Of a DNA stretch of 64,000 nucleotides, positions 8,419 to 17,901 are shown one piece after another. Source of the DNA: Chryseobacterium sp. GVT01B. GTDB lineage: Bacteria; Bacteroidota; Bacteroidia; Flavobacteriales; Weeksellaceae. Both the position numbers and the translations under genes were made by a program. The notes under the pieces are model-generated. The model did no database searches, was not told the DNA's origin, and saw nothing but the letters and a program-made list of their open reading frames with translations. Every line of letters starts with the position of its first letter. The first letter of the stretch is position 1. The stretch covers positions 248,001-312,000 of the forward strand of contig NZ_JAHXYI010000007.1 of NCBI RefSeq assembly GCF_019970045.1, read 5' to 3'.

Positions 8419-9435
8419 TTAATCCGTAATTTCTCCACAAAGGCTTCTGGTGAAATTATCAGCAAAACTTCCGGAGTAGCTTGGATTATCAATAAGGTGC
8501 ATCGCTTTGGTAATAGCTGTTTCTGCGGTCATATCTCTTCCGCTGATTGCTCCGATTCTGGAAAAAATATTACTGTTTTCATACTTTCCGAATGAAATAC
8601 CTCCTGATATACACTGGCTTACCACTACGATTTCCGTTCCGTTATTTCGGATTTCCTGAAGTGTTTCCTGGGTTTTTGCACTGCTGAAAATGGTTCCCGA
8701 ACCAAATACCTGAAGGATAAGCACCTTCATTTTAGGAATTTCTCTGAAATGACTTAAGTGCATTCCCGGAAAAATTCTCCAGAATAAAACATCTTCAGAA
8801 ATATGTTCATCTACATGGAATTCTACTTCAGGATCACAACGGAACAGGTTATCTTTAAGAATATTCAAATGAACTCCGGACTGTCCCAGAATAGGGTAGT
8901 TCGGGCTTGCATACGCATCAAAATACTCGGCAGAATATTTCAACGTTCTGTTTCCTCTTAATAATTTATATTCAAAATAGATGGCAACTTCCTGAATGAC
9001 TGCTTCATCATTTTCATAAAGACTGGCATAATAAAGGCTGGTCAGAAGATTTTCCTTGGCATCTGTTCTCAGATCACCAATCGGAAGCTGAGAACCGGTC
9101 ATGATGACGGGCTTTCTTAATCCTTTTAACATGAAGCTTAATGCTGATGCTGTATAAGACATGGTGTCAGTTCCGTGAAGAATCAGAAATCCGTCGTAGT
9201 CATTATAGTTTTTAAGAATATAATTGGCGATAATCCTCCATTCTTCAGGTCCCATATCCGATGAATCCAGTGGTTTGGCGAAAGGATGAACAAAGACTTC
9301 ACATTCCATAAGCCTCATTTCAGGCATCTTTTCAAATATATTACCAAAATCAAAGGCACGGAGACTTCCGGTTTCATAATCTTTTTCCATCCCGATGGTT
9401 CCACCGGTATAGATGAGCAGGACTTTTCGCTTCAT
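8419..9435 (-). CDS. ansA: Type I (cytoplasmic) L-asparaginase
   Basis: This 338-aa protein hydrolyses L-asparagine to aspartate and ammonia. The two catalytic threonine motifs are visible: YTGGTIGM at residues 9-16 and LHGTDTM at 86-92. There is no signal peptide, so it belongs to the cytoplasmic type I group. The C-terminal domain carries the expected VVVSQCISGGISFGKYE segment. Length and start match the family. It is a single-gene unit; an asparagine synthetase gene lies 29 kb away on the same strand, but there is no operon link. Confidence 0.95.
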   Translation of the reverse strand: MKRKVLLIYTGGTIGMEKDYETGSLRAFDFGNIFEKMPEMRLMECEVFVHPFAKPLDSSDMGPEEWRIIANYILKNYNDYDGFLILHGTDTMSYTASALSFMLKGLRKPVIMTGSQLPIGDLRTDAKENLLTSLYYASLYENDEAVIQEVAIYFEYKLLRGNRTLKYSAEYFDAYASPNYPILGQSGVHLNILKDNLFRCDPEVEFHVDEHISEDVLFWRIFPGMHLSHFREIPKMKVLILQVFGSGTIFSSAKTQETLQEIRNNGTEIVVVSQCISGGISFGKYENSNIFSRIGAISGRDMTAETAITKAMHLIDNPSYSGSFADNFTRSLCGEITD

Positions 9436-9596
9436 GTACTATTTTTAATTAAGAATTGGAGCCCGATTAGGGTTCATAGGTCAAAATTACGTTAATTTGC
9501 AAAGATTTGAAAATGAATGAAACGCTTAGATCGAAATTTTATAAAAATAAGATAGTAATTATAGGCGTTATATTAGGCTATTGAAAAAATAACTAA

Positions 9597-10277
9597 ATGC
9601 AGATGAGTGATTTAGCACAGACTTATGAATATTTAAAACAGTTTTTAACCGAAGAAAGATTGACAAAAATTGAACATTTTTCGCAGGAAAGTTCAGACTT
9701 TGTGCTTCCGGTTGTAGAAGATGTCTATCAGTTTAGAAACGCTGCAGCAATTGTACGCTCTGTGGAGGCTTGCGGCTTTCATAAAGTAGTCGCTTTACAG
9801 GAAGAATATAGTTTTGAACCTAATCTTAGGGTAACAAAAGGCGCAGATACCTGGGTTGAAGTAGAAAAACTTCCCCGGAATATGGAATCCTTTCAGAGTA
9901 TTAAAGACAGAGGATATAAAATTGTGGTGGTTTCATTAGAAAATAATGCTAAAATGCTTCCTGAATATGAAATTACAGAGCCGATTGCATTGGTTTTCGG
10001 AACCGAAATGGAAGGGGTGTCTCAGGAAATTTTAGACTTTGCAGATGAGACACTGGCAATTCCGATGTATGGTTTTACGAGAAGTTTTAATGTTTCGGTA
10101 GCAGCTTCAATCTGTATGTATGAACTGAAACAGAAGCTGATCAAATCTGATATTGATTATAAATTGGATGAAGAAAAACTTTTAAGGATGAAAATTCTCT
10201 GGACCGTAAATTCAATCAGAAGCGGACAGCAGATCTTTGAGAAATATCTGAGAGAAAATAATATTGACTGGAAATAA
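9597..10277 (+). CDS. trmH: TrmH-family tRNA/rRNA 2'-O-methyltransferase
   Basis: This 226-aa SPOUT-fold enzyme has the three SpoU motifs in order: NAAAIVRSVEACG (about residues 48-60), LVFGTEMEGVS (about 131-141) and IPMYGFTRSFNVSVAASICMYE (about 155-176), which form the trefoil knot that binds SAM. It probably makes 2'-O-methylguanosine at tRNA position 18, judged by its length and the short N-terminal domain; an rRNA target cannot be ruled out. The start is either ATG 9597 or ATG 9603. It is convergent with rsmE, another SPOUT methyltransferase, and separated from it by a shared terminator. Confidence 0.85.
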   Translation: MQMSDLAQTYEYLKQFLTEERLTKIEHFSQESSDFVLPVVEDVYQFRNAAAIVRSVEACGFHKVVALQEEYSFEPNLRVTKGADTWVEVEKLPRNMESFQSIKDRGYKIVVVSLENNAKMLPEYEITEPIALVFGTEMEGVSQEILDFADETLAIPMYGFTRSFNVSVAASICMYELKQKLIKSDIDYKLDEEKLLRMKILWTVNSIRSGQQIFEKYLRENNIDWK

Positions 10278-10288
10278 GATTCAGAAAT

Positions 10289-10320
10289 AAAAAAGAGAAG
10301 GTTTAGTGCCTTCTCTTTTT
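10289..10320. terminator. Bidirectional terminator between trmH and rsmE
   Basis: AAAAAGAGAAGG and CCTTCTCTTTTT pair around a short loop (TTTAGTG). The T-run on either strand follows the stem, and the hairpin lies between two convergent genes. Confidence 0.85.
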
Positions 10321-10325
10321 GTTAT

Positions 10326-11021
10326 CTATATCATGTTATAATAATTCCATGCGGCTACAAAAACTCCTGCAGTTTCCGTTCTGAGCCTTTGATTTCCGAG
10401 AGAAACGGCTTTTACTTTATTTTCTGCCAGAAATGCAATTTCCTTTTCAGAAAAATCACCTTCAGGGCCTATTAAAAAGGTAAGCTGTTTCAGTTGAGGA
10501 ATATTTTTAAGATCAATTCTTTCCAGATTCTCATGACAGTGTGCTACAAAAGTGTATTCTGAATCAGTATTTTTCAGGAAGTCCGTTAGTTTTACAGCAT
10601 CATTGATGACCGGAAAATGAAATCTCAGACTTTGCTTCGATGCAGCAACAGCCTGTTTCCTGATTTTATCAATATTAATATTTTTACGTTCCGTTTTCTC
10701 GGTTACGATAATACTGATCTCCGAAATGCCCATTTCCACAGCTTTCTCCACAAAAAACTCAATCCTGTCAATATTCTTGGTAGGAGCAATCGCAATATGA
10801 AGTTGAGGAGTGAATTCCGGTAGATTTTCTTTGATCTCAGAAACATCAATACCTGCTTTTTTACCTTCTATAACCAGTTTTCCGGAAGCAAGTTTTCCTT
10901 TTCCATCCGTCACATGAATATCCTCACCATCTCTCATACGAAGCACTTTTACAATATGCTGTTGTTCTTCGTCATGGATGATGACCTTATGATCTGTTAT
11001 TTCTCCGTAAAATAGTTTCAT
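10326..11021 (-). CDS. rsmE: 16S rRNA m3U1498 methyltransferase RsmE
   Basis: This 231-aa SPOUT methyltransferase modifies U1498 of 16S rRNA in the small-subunit decoding region. The diagnostic knot motifs LIGPEGDFSEKEI (about residues 183-195) and SLGNQRLRTETAGV (about 207-220) are present, and the N-terminal PUA-like part has the conserved HIVKVLRMRDGE. The start overlaps the stop of the upstream 131-aa gene by 4 bp (ATGA), so it is translationally coupled in the order tsaD, 131-aa ORF, rsmE. Confidence 0.95.
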   Translation of the reverse strand: MKLFYGEITDHKVIIHDEEQQHIVKVLRMRDGEDIHVTDGKGKLASGKLVIEGKKAGIDVSEIKENLPEFTPQLHIAIAPTKNIDRIEFFVEKAVEMGISEISIIVTEKTERKNINIDKIRKQAVAASKQSLRFHFPVINDAVKLTDFLKNTDSEYTFVAHCHENLERIDLKNIPQLKQLTFLIGPEGDFSEKEIAFLAENKVKAVSLGNQRLRTETAGVFVAAWNYYNMI

Positions 11022-11413
11022 ATATCCTGAGTTAAGAATGCAACTCCTGTTTTTATAGTTGTGTAGATGTCTGTATCACATTCACGGTAAGAACACATGT
11101 ATATTTCTTCAATCCAGATATTGTTGATGAAAATCAGATTTAAGTATTCCTGTTTTCTCAAATTATTCTTGATTGATAAATAGTCTCCTTCTTTTGGAGT
11201 ATAAGGAAAACTGAAAAGATGTTCAGAATTTATTTTTTTTATAATTTCCTCTTTTATATCCTGAATATATCCTGTCTCAGAACTTGATGGAAAGTAATCT
11301 AAGGTATTTTCTGCATCTTCATTTTTTCCTGTAACCGTTTCTAATACCCAGTAATATTTTGAGTTCTTTTTAGAATGCGTGCCCAGTACTTTTTCTTCTA
11401 AGAGTATTTTCAT
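11018..11413 (-). CDS. Hypothetical protein between tsaD and rsmE, 131 aa
   Basis: I do not recognise this family with confidence. The protein is soluble and acidic, begins MKILLEEKVLGTHSKKNSKY, and ends with a cysteine-containing strand region (YMCSYRECDTDIYTTIKTGV). It shares 4-bp ATGA overlaps with both neighbours, ending in the rsmE start and starting in the tsaD stop, so all three are translated as one operon. DUF4288-like small proteins have a similar layout, but the match is weak. The position between two universal RNA-modification genes suggests co-regulation; it does not prove a role in tRNA or rRNA modification. Confidence 0.75.
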   Translation of the reverse strand: MKILLEEKVLGTHSKKNSKYYWVLETVTGKNEDAENTLDYFPSSSETGYIQDIKEEIIKKINSEHLFSFPYTPKEGDYLSIKNNLRKQEYLNLIFINNIWIEEIYMCSYRECDTDIYTTIKTGVAFLTQDI

Positions 11414-12426
11414 AAATCGTATTTTGCCGTTGCCGAAGTTCTCAAATCTGTAAATTCACCTCTCTCAAACTTCAGTTTTGCTACCATGGCAATCATCGCA
11501 GCATTGTCTGTTGTATATTCAAACTTAGGAATGAAGATACTCCAGCCCAGCTTTTCCTTGTTATCTTCCATTGCTTTTCTCAGAGCAGAATTGGCAGATA
11601 CACCACCTGCAATAGCAACTTTATTGACGTTAAGATCCTGAGCCGCTTTTTCAAGTTTATTCATCAGGATTTCAATGATGGATTTCTGTACAGATGCACA
11701 TAGATCATTTAGATTTTCCTTGATGAAATCCGGATTTTTTCTGACTTCCTTCTGAATGAAATATAATACCGAAGTTTTAATACCGCTGAAAGAATAATCA
11801 TAGTTTTCCAGCTTTGGTTTGTTGAATTTAAACGCATCAGGATTCCCTTCTTTGGCAAGTCTGTCAATGATAGGTCCGGCAGGGTAGTCAAGGTCAAAAA
11901 TCTTTCCGATTTTATCAAAAGCTTCTCCCGCGGCATCGTCAATGGTTTTACCGATAATTTCCATATCAAAATAGTCTTTTACCAGTACAATCATGGTATG
12001 TCCGCCACTTACCGTAAGACATAAGAATGGAAAAGTAGGCGGCACAGGATTTGCATCTTCGATGAAATGGGCCAGAATGTGGGCTTGAAGGTGATTTACT
12101 TCGATCAATGGTACATTCAGGCTCATAGCCAAAGACTTAGCAAATGATGTTCCTACAAGAAGAGATCCTAAAAGTCCCGGTCCGCGAGTAAATCCTATAG
12201 CAGAGATAGCATTTTGTTGTATATTTGCTTTAGAAAAAGATTTTTCAACAACGGGGATAATATTTTGCTGATGGGCCCGTGAAGCCAATTCAGGGACAAC
12301 ACCACCATATTCTTTATGGATGGCCTGGTTCGCGGCAATGTTTGAAAGAATAGAATTTCCCTTGATGATAGCTGCTGAGGTGTCGTCGCAGGACGATTCA
12401 ATACCTAAAATTATAGAGTCGCTCAT
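11410..12426 (-). CDS. tsaD: tRNA N6-adenosine threonylcarbamoyltransferase TsaD
   Basis: This 338-aa protein transfers the threonylcarbamoyl group to A37 of ANN-decoding tRNAs, working with TsaB and TsaE. The start MSDSIILGIESSCDDTSAA is the canonical N-terminus of the family. The metal-binding HLQAH motif (about residues 113-117), SGGHTMIVL, and the C-terminal IAGGVSANSALR and DNAAMIA are present. It leads a three-gene operon and is divergent from tamB, with only 4 bp between the two start codons, so each promoter must lie inside the other gene's coding region or further upstream. Confidence 0.97.
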   Translation of the reverse strand: MSDSIILGIESSCDDTSAAIIKGNSILSNIAANQAIHKEYGGVVPELASRAHQQNIIPVVEKSFSKANIQQNAISAIGFTRGPGLLGSLLVGTSFAKSLAMSLNVPLIEVNHLQAHILAHFIEDANPVPPTFPFLCLTVSGGHTMIVLVKDYFDMEIIGKTIDDAAGEAFDKIGKIFDLDYPAGPIIDRLAKEGNPDAFKFNKPKLENYDYSFSGIKTSVLYFIQKEVRKNPDFIKENLNDLCASVQKSIIEILMNKLEKAAQDLNVNKVAIAGGVSANSALRKAMEDNKEKLGWSIFIPKFEYTTDNAAMIAMVAKLKFERGEFTDLRTSATAKYDL

Positions 12427-12430
12427 AATA

Positions 12431-15400
12431 ATGGCAAAGTTAGAGAATAATAACGAGAATGAGAATAAAAAATCGGTAGCTGAAAACCTAGGGGATCAGG
12501 TACAGAAAACTGTTGAAAATGTAGAAGAAAAAGTTCGGGAGACAGTAAAAGAAGCATCTGAGCTGGCTTCAGATGCCATACATCATCCTGTGGAAACGGC
12601 TGAAGAGTTTGGAAAACAGGCGATGAAAGATGTTACCAGCTATACCTGGTGGGGAAAACTTCTCTTGATTCTCTTTTGGCTTGGCTTATTTCTGGTAGGA
12701 GGTATATTGGTTGTTATCAATCTTCCGGTGACAAAACAATGGGCAGCAGATCAGGCTCTTCAGATCGTAAATAAAGATTTCAAATCAGGGTTTTCCACGG
12801 AAAGTGTGGATGTTAACTACTTTGGAGATGTAACGATAAAAGGTTTAAAAGTAAAAGATTATAAAGGATTTGATTTTATAAAAGCCCGCGAATTCCGTGC
12901 AGATTCAGACTGGATATCTCTTGCTGTGAATGCTATTTCAGGAAAAAGCAATTCTTTAAGCTTTAATTCCCTGACTCTCGTTAATGCCGAAGTAAGAGTA
13001 ATTACCTATAAAGGAGACAGCATATCTAATTTTGTAAGATTTACAGAACTCTTTGATGACGGAAAGAAAAGAAATCCGAACAAACCTCCTTTTCAGCTGA
13101 ATTCCAGAGTACAGATTATTGATTCTAAAGTTTCTATCATCAACGAAAACTCCCCCGGAGAACAGGGAAAATGGCTAACGGCAACACAATTCAACTTAAA
13201 AGCACCGAATGTAAAAGTCAACGGACCGAATGTTTCGGCTTTGATTAATAATATGTCATTTGTGACCTCAAGATGGGGGAAATCTCATATTGTGGATACT
13301 TTTTCAACAGAACTGTCTTTAACGAAACAGTTTTTGTCATTGAAAGACCTTACACTGAATACCGATCATACCTTACTTCAGGGGGATATTAAATTTAATC
13401 TTCATGACGGATCATGGTCAGATTTTGCTGACAGAGTACGATGGGATATGAATATTCAACAGGGAAGCCAGGTGAGTGGTTATGACATCAGCTATTTTGT
13501 GACGAACTGGGATAATATAAAACCGTTCAATCTTTCAGGGACGATGACGGGACCTTTAAATAAGTTCCATCTGGAGAATTTCCTGATCAGAAATCCTGAT
13601 GTGAATATTGCAACCAAAACGATGAAGGTTGATAACCTGCTGAAAGGACATTTTGCCATCGAAACAAAAGATCTTTCCGCAGATTTTACTTACAAAGATT
13701 TAAAAGCAATGATGCCATCCTTTATCTCTAAAAAGATGAAGAACTTTGCGGATGATTTCGGGAAATTAAAGTATAATGGAACAGCAAGAGTAAATCCGGA
13801 TCAGATCTATGTGGACAGTGGGAATTTAATGACAGGAATAGGGCAGGCTAAAATTTCCAAGCTTACATTATCGGGTTACAGCACCGCAATGCCTAAATAT
13901 TCCGGTTATCTTGATGTAAAAGATCTTAATACATCTGTTATTACAAAGAATAAAACGGTAGGCTTGATCTCCGGTAAATTTGATCTTAACGGGCAAAGCT
14001 TTGATGTAAATACCATGCGTCTGACCACTAAATCTCAGATTGCAAGCGTTGAAATTATGGATAAAACGATCAATAATCTGTATCTGGATGGATTATTGGA
14101 TCATAAAAAATACAACGGACTTATTACCGTTAATGATGAGCAGGCAAAAGCTACAATAAAAGGATTAATAGATTTCAGTACTTCAAGAGTGGCTATGGAT
14201 GTCAACGCAGATGTCACCTACCTGAATATGAACTATTTTACCAATAAGCCTGGCAGCCAGGTGGTAAGCGGTCAGGTTGAAGGAAAGATGGCTATGTCTT
14301 CCATTAATGATCTTACGCTGGACGTTAATGCCAACAATCTGAACTTTGCTACTGCAACTCAAAAATATAATATTCCGAATGCTAAATTAAAAACCTTTGT
14401 AGAAGCAGGAGGCCGTGTGATTGATGTGGATGCTCCGGGAGCTGCCACAGGGAAGATATCGGGAAGATACAGCCTGGCAGATCTTGCAGGAATGGTAGAA
14501 AACGGAGTCGGAAAAATATTGGTGGGACCACCGCCGAGAAAATTATACCGCGGACAGAATTTTGCCCTGAAGTTTGATGTTCAACAGGGATTGGTCAATT
14601 ACTTTTTACCGGAGCTTAGACTTCCTCAGGGAGCTATTGTAGAAGGTGAATATGACGGAAATTCAAACAACCTGATTCTGAATCTGGATGCTGCTTCTTT
14701 AAAATATATGATGACGAAGGAAGAAGAAATTACAGATGCTGATAAAGCGCTGGCAGATTCCAATCCTGATTATAAAGTTAATGACCGAAAAAATATCAAC
14801 AGAGACAGTGCAATGGTGGATAGTGTTAAAGTGAGAATTAACACGGCTGACCTTAATCAGCAATTGTATGCAAGGATTAATAGGGTAGTTTATAACAAAA
14901 ATGTTATCAAAGATTTTGAACTCAAAGGGAATAATGAGAATGGAAATACCCTTCATTTAGCTACCGTATTCAAGCATGGAAGTCCTGATGATGAAATTAA
15001 TGAAAAGCTTAAAGAATACGCTATTAATGTAGACCAGTCTACCGATGCGGCTGGTGATTATGTGTTCAGATTTGAGCCTACTGAAGTGAAATTTAATGAA
15101 GTGACCTGGGCCATAGATACAAGTCCGGAACTCAATCATTCCATTACCTATAGAAGGAAGACCGGAGATTTTGATATCAGAAACCTAAGGGTTTATTCCG
15201 ATAAAAGTGCCTTGTTTATTAAAGAAGCACAGTTTAAATCGGCAAAAGATTTTTATCTGGATGCCGATATCAATGACTTTTCAATAGAAAAACTTCTGGA
15301 AATGCAGTCCGGAGGAAATACAATGGATATCAAGGGTCTTGCCAACGGAAGTGTCAAGATCAAGATGGATAAAAGTACACTTCAGCCACTGGTAGATCTT

Positions 15401-17227
15401 AATATTGATGATATCAAGATGAACGGCAATGATATGGGAGATATCTCTATTTCTGCCACCAATGGTTTCTCACTGAACGTTTATGATATTGATGTAAAAG
15501 TACATTCTGCGGGTGTTCTTGGGAATAATAGTCTTAATCTGACAGGAACTGTTAACAATAACACTTCTTCTCCGATCATTGATCTTACGGCAGAAATGCG
15601 TGATTTTGACCTGTCATTTACTCAGCAGTTTGTACAGACTGTTTTTGCAAACCTGAGAGGAAAAGCAACCGGAGACCTTAAAATCAACGGAAAACTAAGC
15701 AATCTTGACTATAGCGGTGATATTGCTTTAAAAGATTTCGGATTAAAGCTTTTGTTTACCGGAGTAGATTATTCATTTGATGACACTGTAATTCAACTGA
15801 CCAAAGGATTAGCCATCCTCAACAATATTGAAGTACATGATGGAAGAACCAATTCTAAAGGGAATATTTCCGGGGCGATCCAGTTTGAGACGCTTTCTTC
15901 AATGGGGGTGTCTCTCGTAATGAGGGCAGACAATCTGTTGATGCTTAATACTACTCAAAAAGATTTCGATCTGTTCTGGGGAAGAGTTTACGGACAGGGA
16001 GATCTTTATGTGGATGGACCTGTTTCTGGATTAAGTATTACAACTCCTAATATGAAGGCACTTAACGGAAGTACCTTTACCTTTAATTCCAGTTCTACAT
16101 CCAATGTTGAAGAATTCAAAATGCTGAGGTTCCTGAAAGAAGGAAAAGACGGTCTGATTACACTGGAAGAAAAGAAGAAAACAGGAGCCAATATGAATAT
16201 TGATTTCAATCTGGCCGTAGATAAGGGAACTACTGTAAATGTACTGGTAGGAGATGATGTAGGAAATATTACCGTAAAAGGTTCTGCAGATCCGTTGAGG
16301 TTCCACATGAACAGACAGGGAAATATCGCCATGAGCGGTACCTATAAAGTAGACAATGGAACATTTGTATCTAAAGCGATTCTTAACAAGACCTTCCAGA
16401 TCGAAAGAAACAGTAGTATTAGGTGGGATGGTGACGCTATGAAGCCGGCACTGGATATTAATGCCAATTATATAAGGATGGTAGCCAATGTTGGGGAATA
16501 TCTGAGTATGGGAAAACTACAGCCTATCAGTGTTTTATTACAGGCTCATATTACCCAATCTTTAGTAGACCCTCAGATTGATCTGAATGTAACGGCTATG
16601 GATGTATCCAGTCAGGTAAGAGAAACACTGGCTGCTAAAATGAGCCAGGAAGGAGAGAAAGTACTTCAATTCGGTTCAGTTCTTTTGTTGAGCACCTTTA
16701 ACGTATCCAATAGTGGTGGAGTAGAAGTAAATGTAGGTAACGTTGCAGAATCGCAAGGGTATAATATGCTTCTTAAGCAGCTGGGGTCTGTTCTTAATAC
16801 AATGAGCAATGAATTTCAGATTGACCTTAATTATGTAAAAGGAGACCAGAACTCGACCGTCGGAGACAGAGCCAATGCAGGAGTAAGTGTAGCGGTTTCT
16901 CCTAGAGTTAATATTAAAACTGGATTAGGAATTCCTCTGTCGAAAACAGATAATACACAGAATAACTACCTTTCCGGAGAAGGGTCTGTAGAATATGATC
17001 TTTCAAAAAAGAATGATGGAAGTTTAATCATACGAGGATACTCTAAACCTACCAATATTGGTATGGGTATGGTGAGTACAAACGGCTCTGCGAATCAAGC
17101 CTATGGAGGAGGGGTTGTGTGGAGTAAAAGCTTCAATTCTTTGTTTAAAAAGAAGAAAAAAGACAAAAAAACTTCAGGTGCAAAAGGTGAAATAAAAACA
17201 GATTCTATAAAATCAAATGGTAAATAA
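12431..17227 (+). CDS. tamB: Translocation/assembly module TamB-family protein
   Basis: This giant protein has 1598 aa from the ATG at 12431 (MAKLENNN); the frame also runs upstream to 12320, but that part is antisense to tsaD. An unusual hydrophilic, helical N-terminal segment (residues 1-70, with repeated VEN/VEE/VRE heptads like an apolipoprotein-type coiled coil) precedes one membrane helix at about 76-97. The rest is a long repetitive beta-structure of AsmA/TamB type, forming a hydrophobic groove across the periplasm. The C-terminal DUF490/TamB domain is recognisable around residues 1290-1540. The Lys-rich tail (KKKKKDKK) is odd but common in flavobacteria. Family members help outer-membrane protein insertion and phospholipid transport between membranes. 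Confidence 0.9.
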   Translation: MAKLENNNENENKKSVAENLGDQVQKTVENVEEKVRETVKEASELASDAIHHPVETAEEFGKQAMKDVTSYTWWGKLLLILFWLGLFLVGGILVVINLPVTKQWAADQALQIVNKDFKSGFSTESVDVNYFGDVTIKGLKVKDYKGFDFIKAREFRADSDWISLAVNAISGKSNSLSFNSLTLVNAEVRVITYKGDSISNFVRFTELFDDGKKRNPNKPPFQLNSRVQIIDSKVSIINENSPGEQGKWLTATQFNLKAPNVKVNGPNVSALINNMSFVTSRWGKSHIVDTFSTELSLTKQFLSLKDLTLNTDHTLLQGDIKFNLHDGSWSDFADRVRWDMNIQQGSQVSGYDISYFVTNWDNIKPFNLSGTMTGPLNKFHLENFLIRNPDVNIATKTMKVDNLLKGHFAIETKDLSADFTYKDLKAMMPSFISKKMKNFADDFGKLKYNGTARVNPDQIYVDSGNLMTGIGQAKISKLTLSGYSTAMPKYSGYLDVKDLNTSVITKNKTVGLISGKFDLNGQSFDVNTMRLTTKSQIASVEIMDKTINNLYLDGLLDHKKYNGLITVNDEQAKATIKGLIDFSTSRVAMDVNADVTYLNMNYFTNKPGSQVVSGQVEGKMAMSSINDLTLDVNANNLNFATATQKYNIPNAKLKTFVEAGGRVIDVDAPGAATGKISGRYSLADLAGMVENGVGKILVGPPPRKLYRGQNFALKFDVQQGLVNYFLPELRLPQGAIVEGEYDGNSNNLILNLDAASLKYMMTKEEEITDADKALADSNPDYKVNDRKNINRDSAMVDSVKVRINTADLNQQLYARINRVVYNKNVIKDFELKGNNENGNTLHLATVFKHGSPDDEINEKLKEYAINVDQSTDAAGDYVFRFEPTEVKFNEVTWAIDTSPELNHSITYRRKTGDFDIRNLRVYSDKSALFIKEAQFKSAKDFYLDADINDFSIEKLLEMQSGGNTMDIKGLANGSVKIKMDKSTLQPLVDLNIDDIKMNGNDMGDISISATNGFSLNVYDIDVKVHSAGVLGNNSLNLTGTVNNNTSSPIIDLTAEMRDFDLSFTQQFVQTVFANLRGKATGDLKINGKLSNLDYSGDIALKDFGLKLLFTGVDYSFDDTVIQLTKGLAILNNIEVHDGRTNSKGNISGAIQFETLSSMGVSLVMRADNLLMLNTTQKDFDLFWGRVYGQGDLYVDGPVSGLSITTPNMKALNGSTFTFNSSSTSNVEEFKMLRFLKEGKDGLITLEEKKKTGANMNIDFNLAVDKGTTVNVLVGDDVGNITVKGSADPLRFHMNRQGNIAMSGTYKVDNGTFVSKAILNKTFQIERNSSIRWDGDAMKPALDINANYIRMVANVGEYLSMGKLQPISVLLQAHITQSLVDPQIDLNVTAMDVSSQVRETLAAKMSQEGEKVLQFGSVLLLSTFNVSNSGGVEVNVGNVAESQGYNMLLKQLGSVLNTMSNEFQIDLNYVKGDQNSTVGDRANAGVSVAVSPRVNIKTGLGIPLSKTDNTQNNYLSGEGSVEYDLSKKNDGSLIIRGYSKPTNIGMGMVSTNGSANQAYGGGVVWSKSFNSLFKKKKKDKKTSGAKGEIKTDSIKSNGK

Positions 17228-17309
17228 TCAGAATATTTTAATGATTTTTATCATCTGTGTTAATTATTGTTAATATTTGATATATATTTTTTAGTTAAAT
17301 TATTTTTCG

Positions 17310-17317
17310 TAAATTTG
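17310..17317 (+). promoter_or_regulatory. Putative -7 promoter element of the Lrp gene
   Basis: TAAATTTG fits the TAnnTTTG consensus, is followed by C, and lies 44 nt before the lrp-type ATG. No TTG is found at the usual -33 spacing, so the box is only half supported. Confidence 0.45.
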
Positions 17318-17361
17318 CAAAAAATACATAGATTTTTTAAAGAAATTGTAATTTAACTAAT

Positions 17362-17832
17362 ATGAACTATCAACTGGACGAAATAGACAAGAAAATTCTT
17401 GATTTCTTAGTAGAAAACACAAGAATGCCTTTTACTGAAATTGCAAAGCAGATGGATGTTTCTGCTGGAACAATTCACGTAAGAGTGAAAAAGATGGAAG
17501 ATGCAGGTATTATTTTGGGATCATCTCTTAATATCGATTATGGTAAGCTGGACTATCACTTTACAGCTTTCATAGGGATCCTTTTGACAAAATCAAACCG
17601 TACTCAGGAAGTATTGAAAGAATTGTCAACTTTACCTAACGTCATTGAAGCTAGCGTTATTTCCGGAAAATATAATATTTTCTGTAAAGTAAGAGCTAAG
17701 AACACGGATGATGCTAAAAGAATTATTTACCAGATAGACGACATTCAGGACGTAATGAGAACTGAAAGTATGATCTCTATGGAAGAATTCTTAAGTGACA
17801 AAAATAGATTGATCAACGCTATCTCTATATAA
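17362..17832 (+). CDS. Lrp/AsnC family transcriptional regulator
   Basis: This 156-aa regulator has an N-terminal winged helix-turn-helix (LDEIDKKILDFLVENTRMPFTEIAKQMDVSAGTIHVRVKKME, residues ~5-46) and a C-terminal RAM effector-binding domain (HFTAFIGILLTK... VIEASVISGKYNIFCKVRAKN). Proteins of this type form octamers and regulate amino-acid metabolism genes in response to small ligands. It is transcribed alone after tamB and followed by a terminator. The ligand and targets cannot be told from the sequence. Confidence 0.92.
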   Translation: MNYQLDEIDKKILDFLVENTRMPFTEIAKQMDVSAGTIHVRVKKMEDAGIILGSSLNIDYGKLDYHFTAFIGILLTKSNRTQEVLKELSTLPNVIEASVISGKYNIFCKVRAKNTDDAKRIIYQIDDIQDVMRTESMISMEEFLSDKNRLINAISI

Positions 17833-17856
17833 GTCAAATTTTAAACGAATAATTAT

Positions 17857-17890
17857 AAAAGAACTTATGAAATTTCTCATAAGTTCTTTA
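17857..17890 (+). terminator. Terminator of the Lrp/AsnC gene
   Basis: AAAGAACTTATGA and TCATAAGTTCTTT form a 13-bp stem with a tiny loop, followed by ATTTTTG. The T-run also forms the TATTTTTG box of the next gene, so terminator and promoter overlap. Confidence 0.85.
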
Positions 17891-17896
17891 TTTTTG
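17889..17896 (+). promoter_or_regulatory. Putative -7 box directly in front of an ATG (leaderless candidate)
   Basis: TATTTTTG matches TAnnTTTG and is separated from the ATG at 17902 by only 5 nt (TAGGT). Transcription starting 5-7 nt after the box would begin at or next to the ATG. The -33 region lies in the preceding terminator stem and has no TTG, so the call is tentative. Confidence 0.4.
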
Positions 17897-17901
17897 TAGG
17901 T

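Noticed and set aside
12320..12430. Upstream extension of TamB frame (37 codons)
   Set aside because: This part is fully antisense to the conserved N-terminus of tsaD; the TamB start at 12431 is better supported by position and typical N-terminal helical region.
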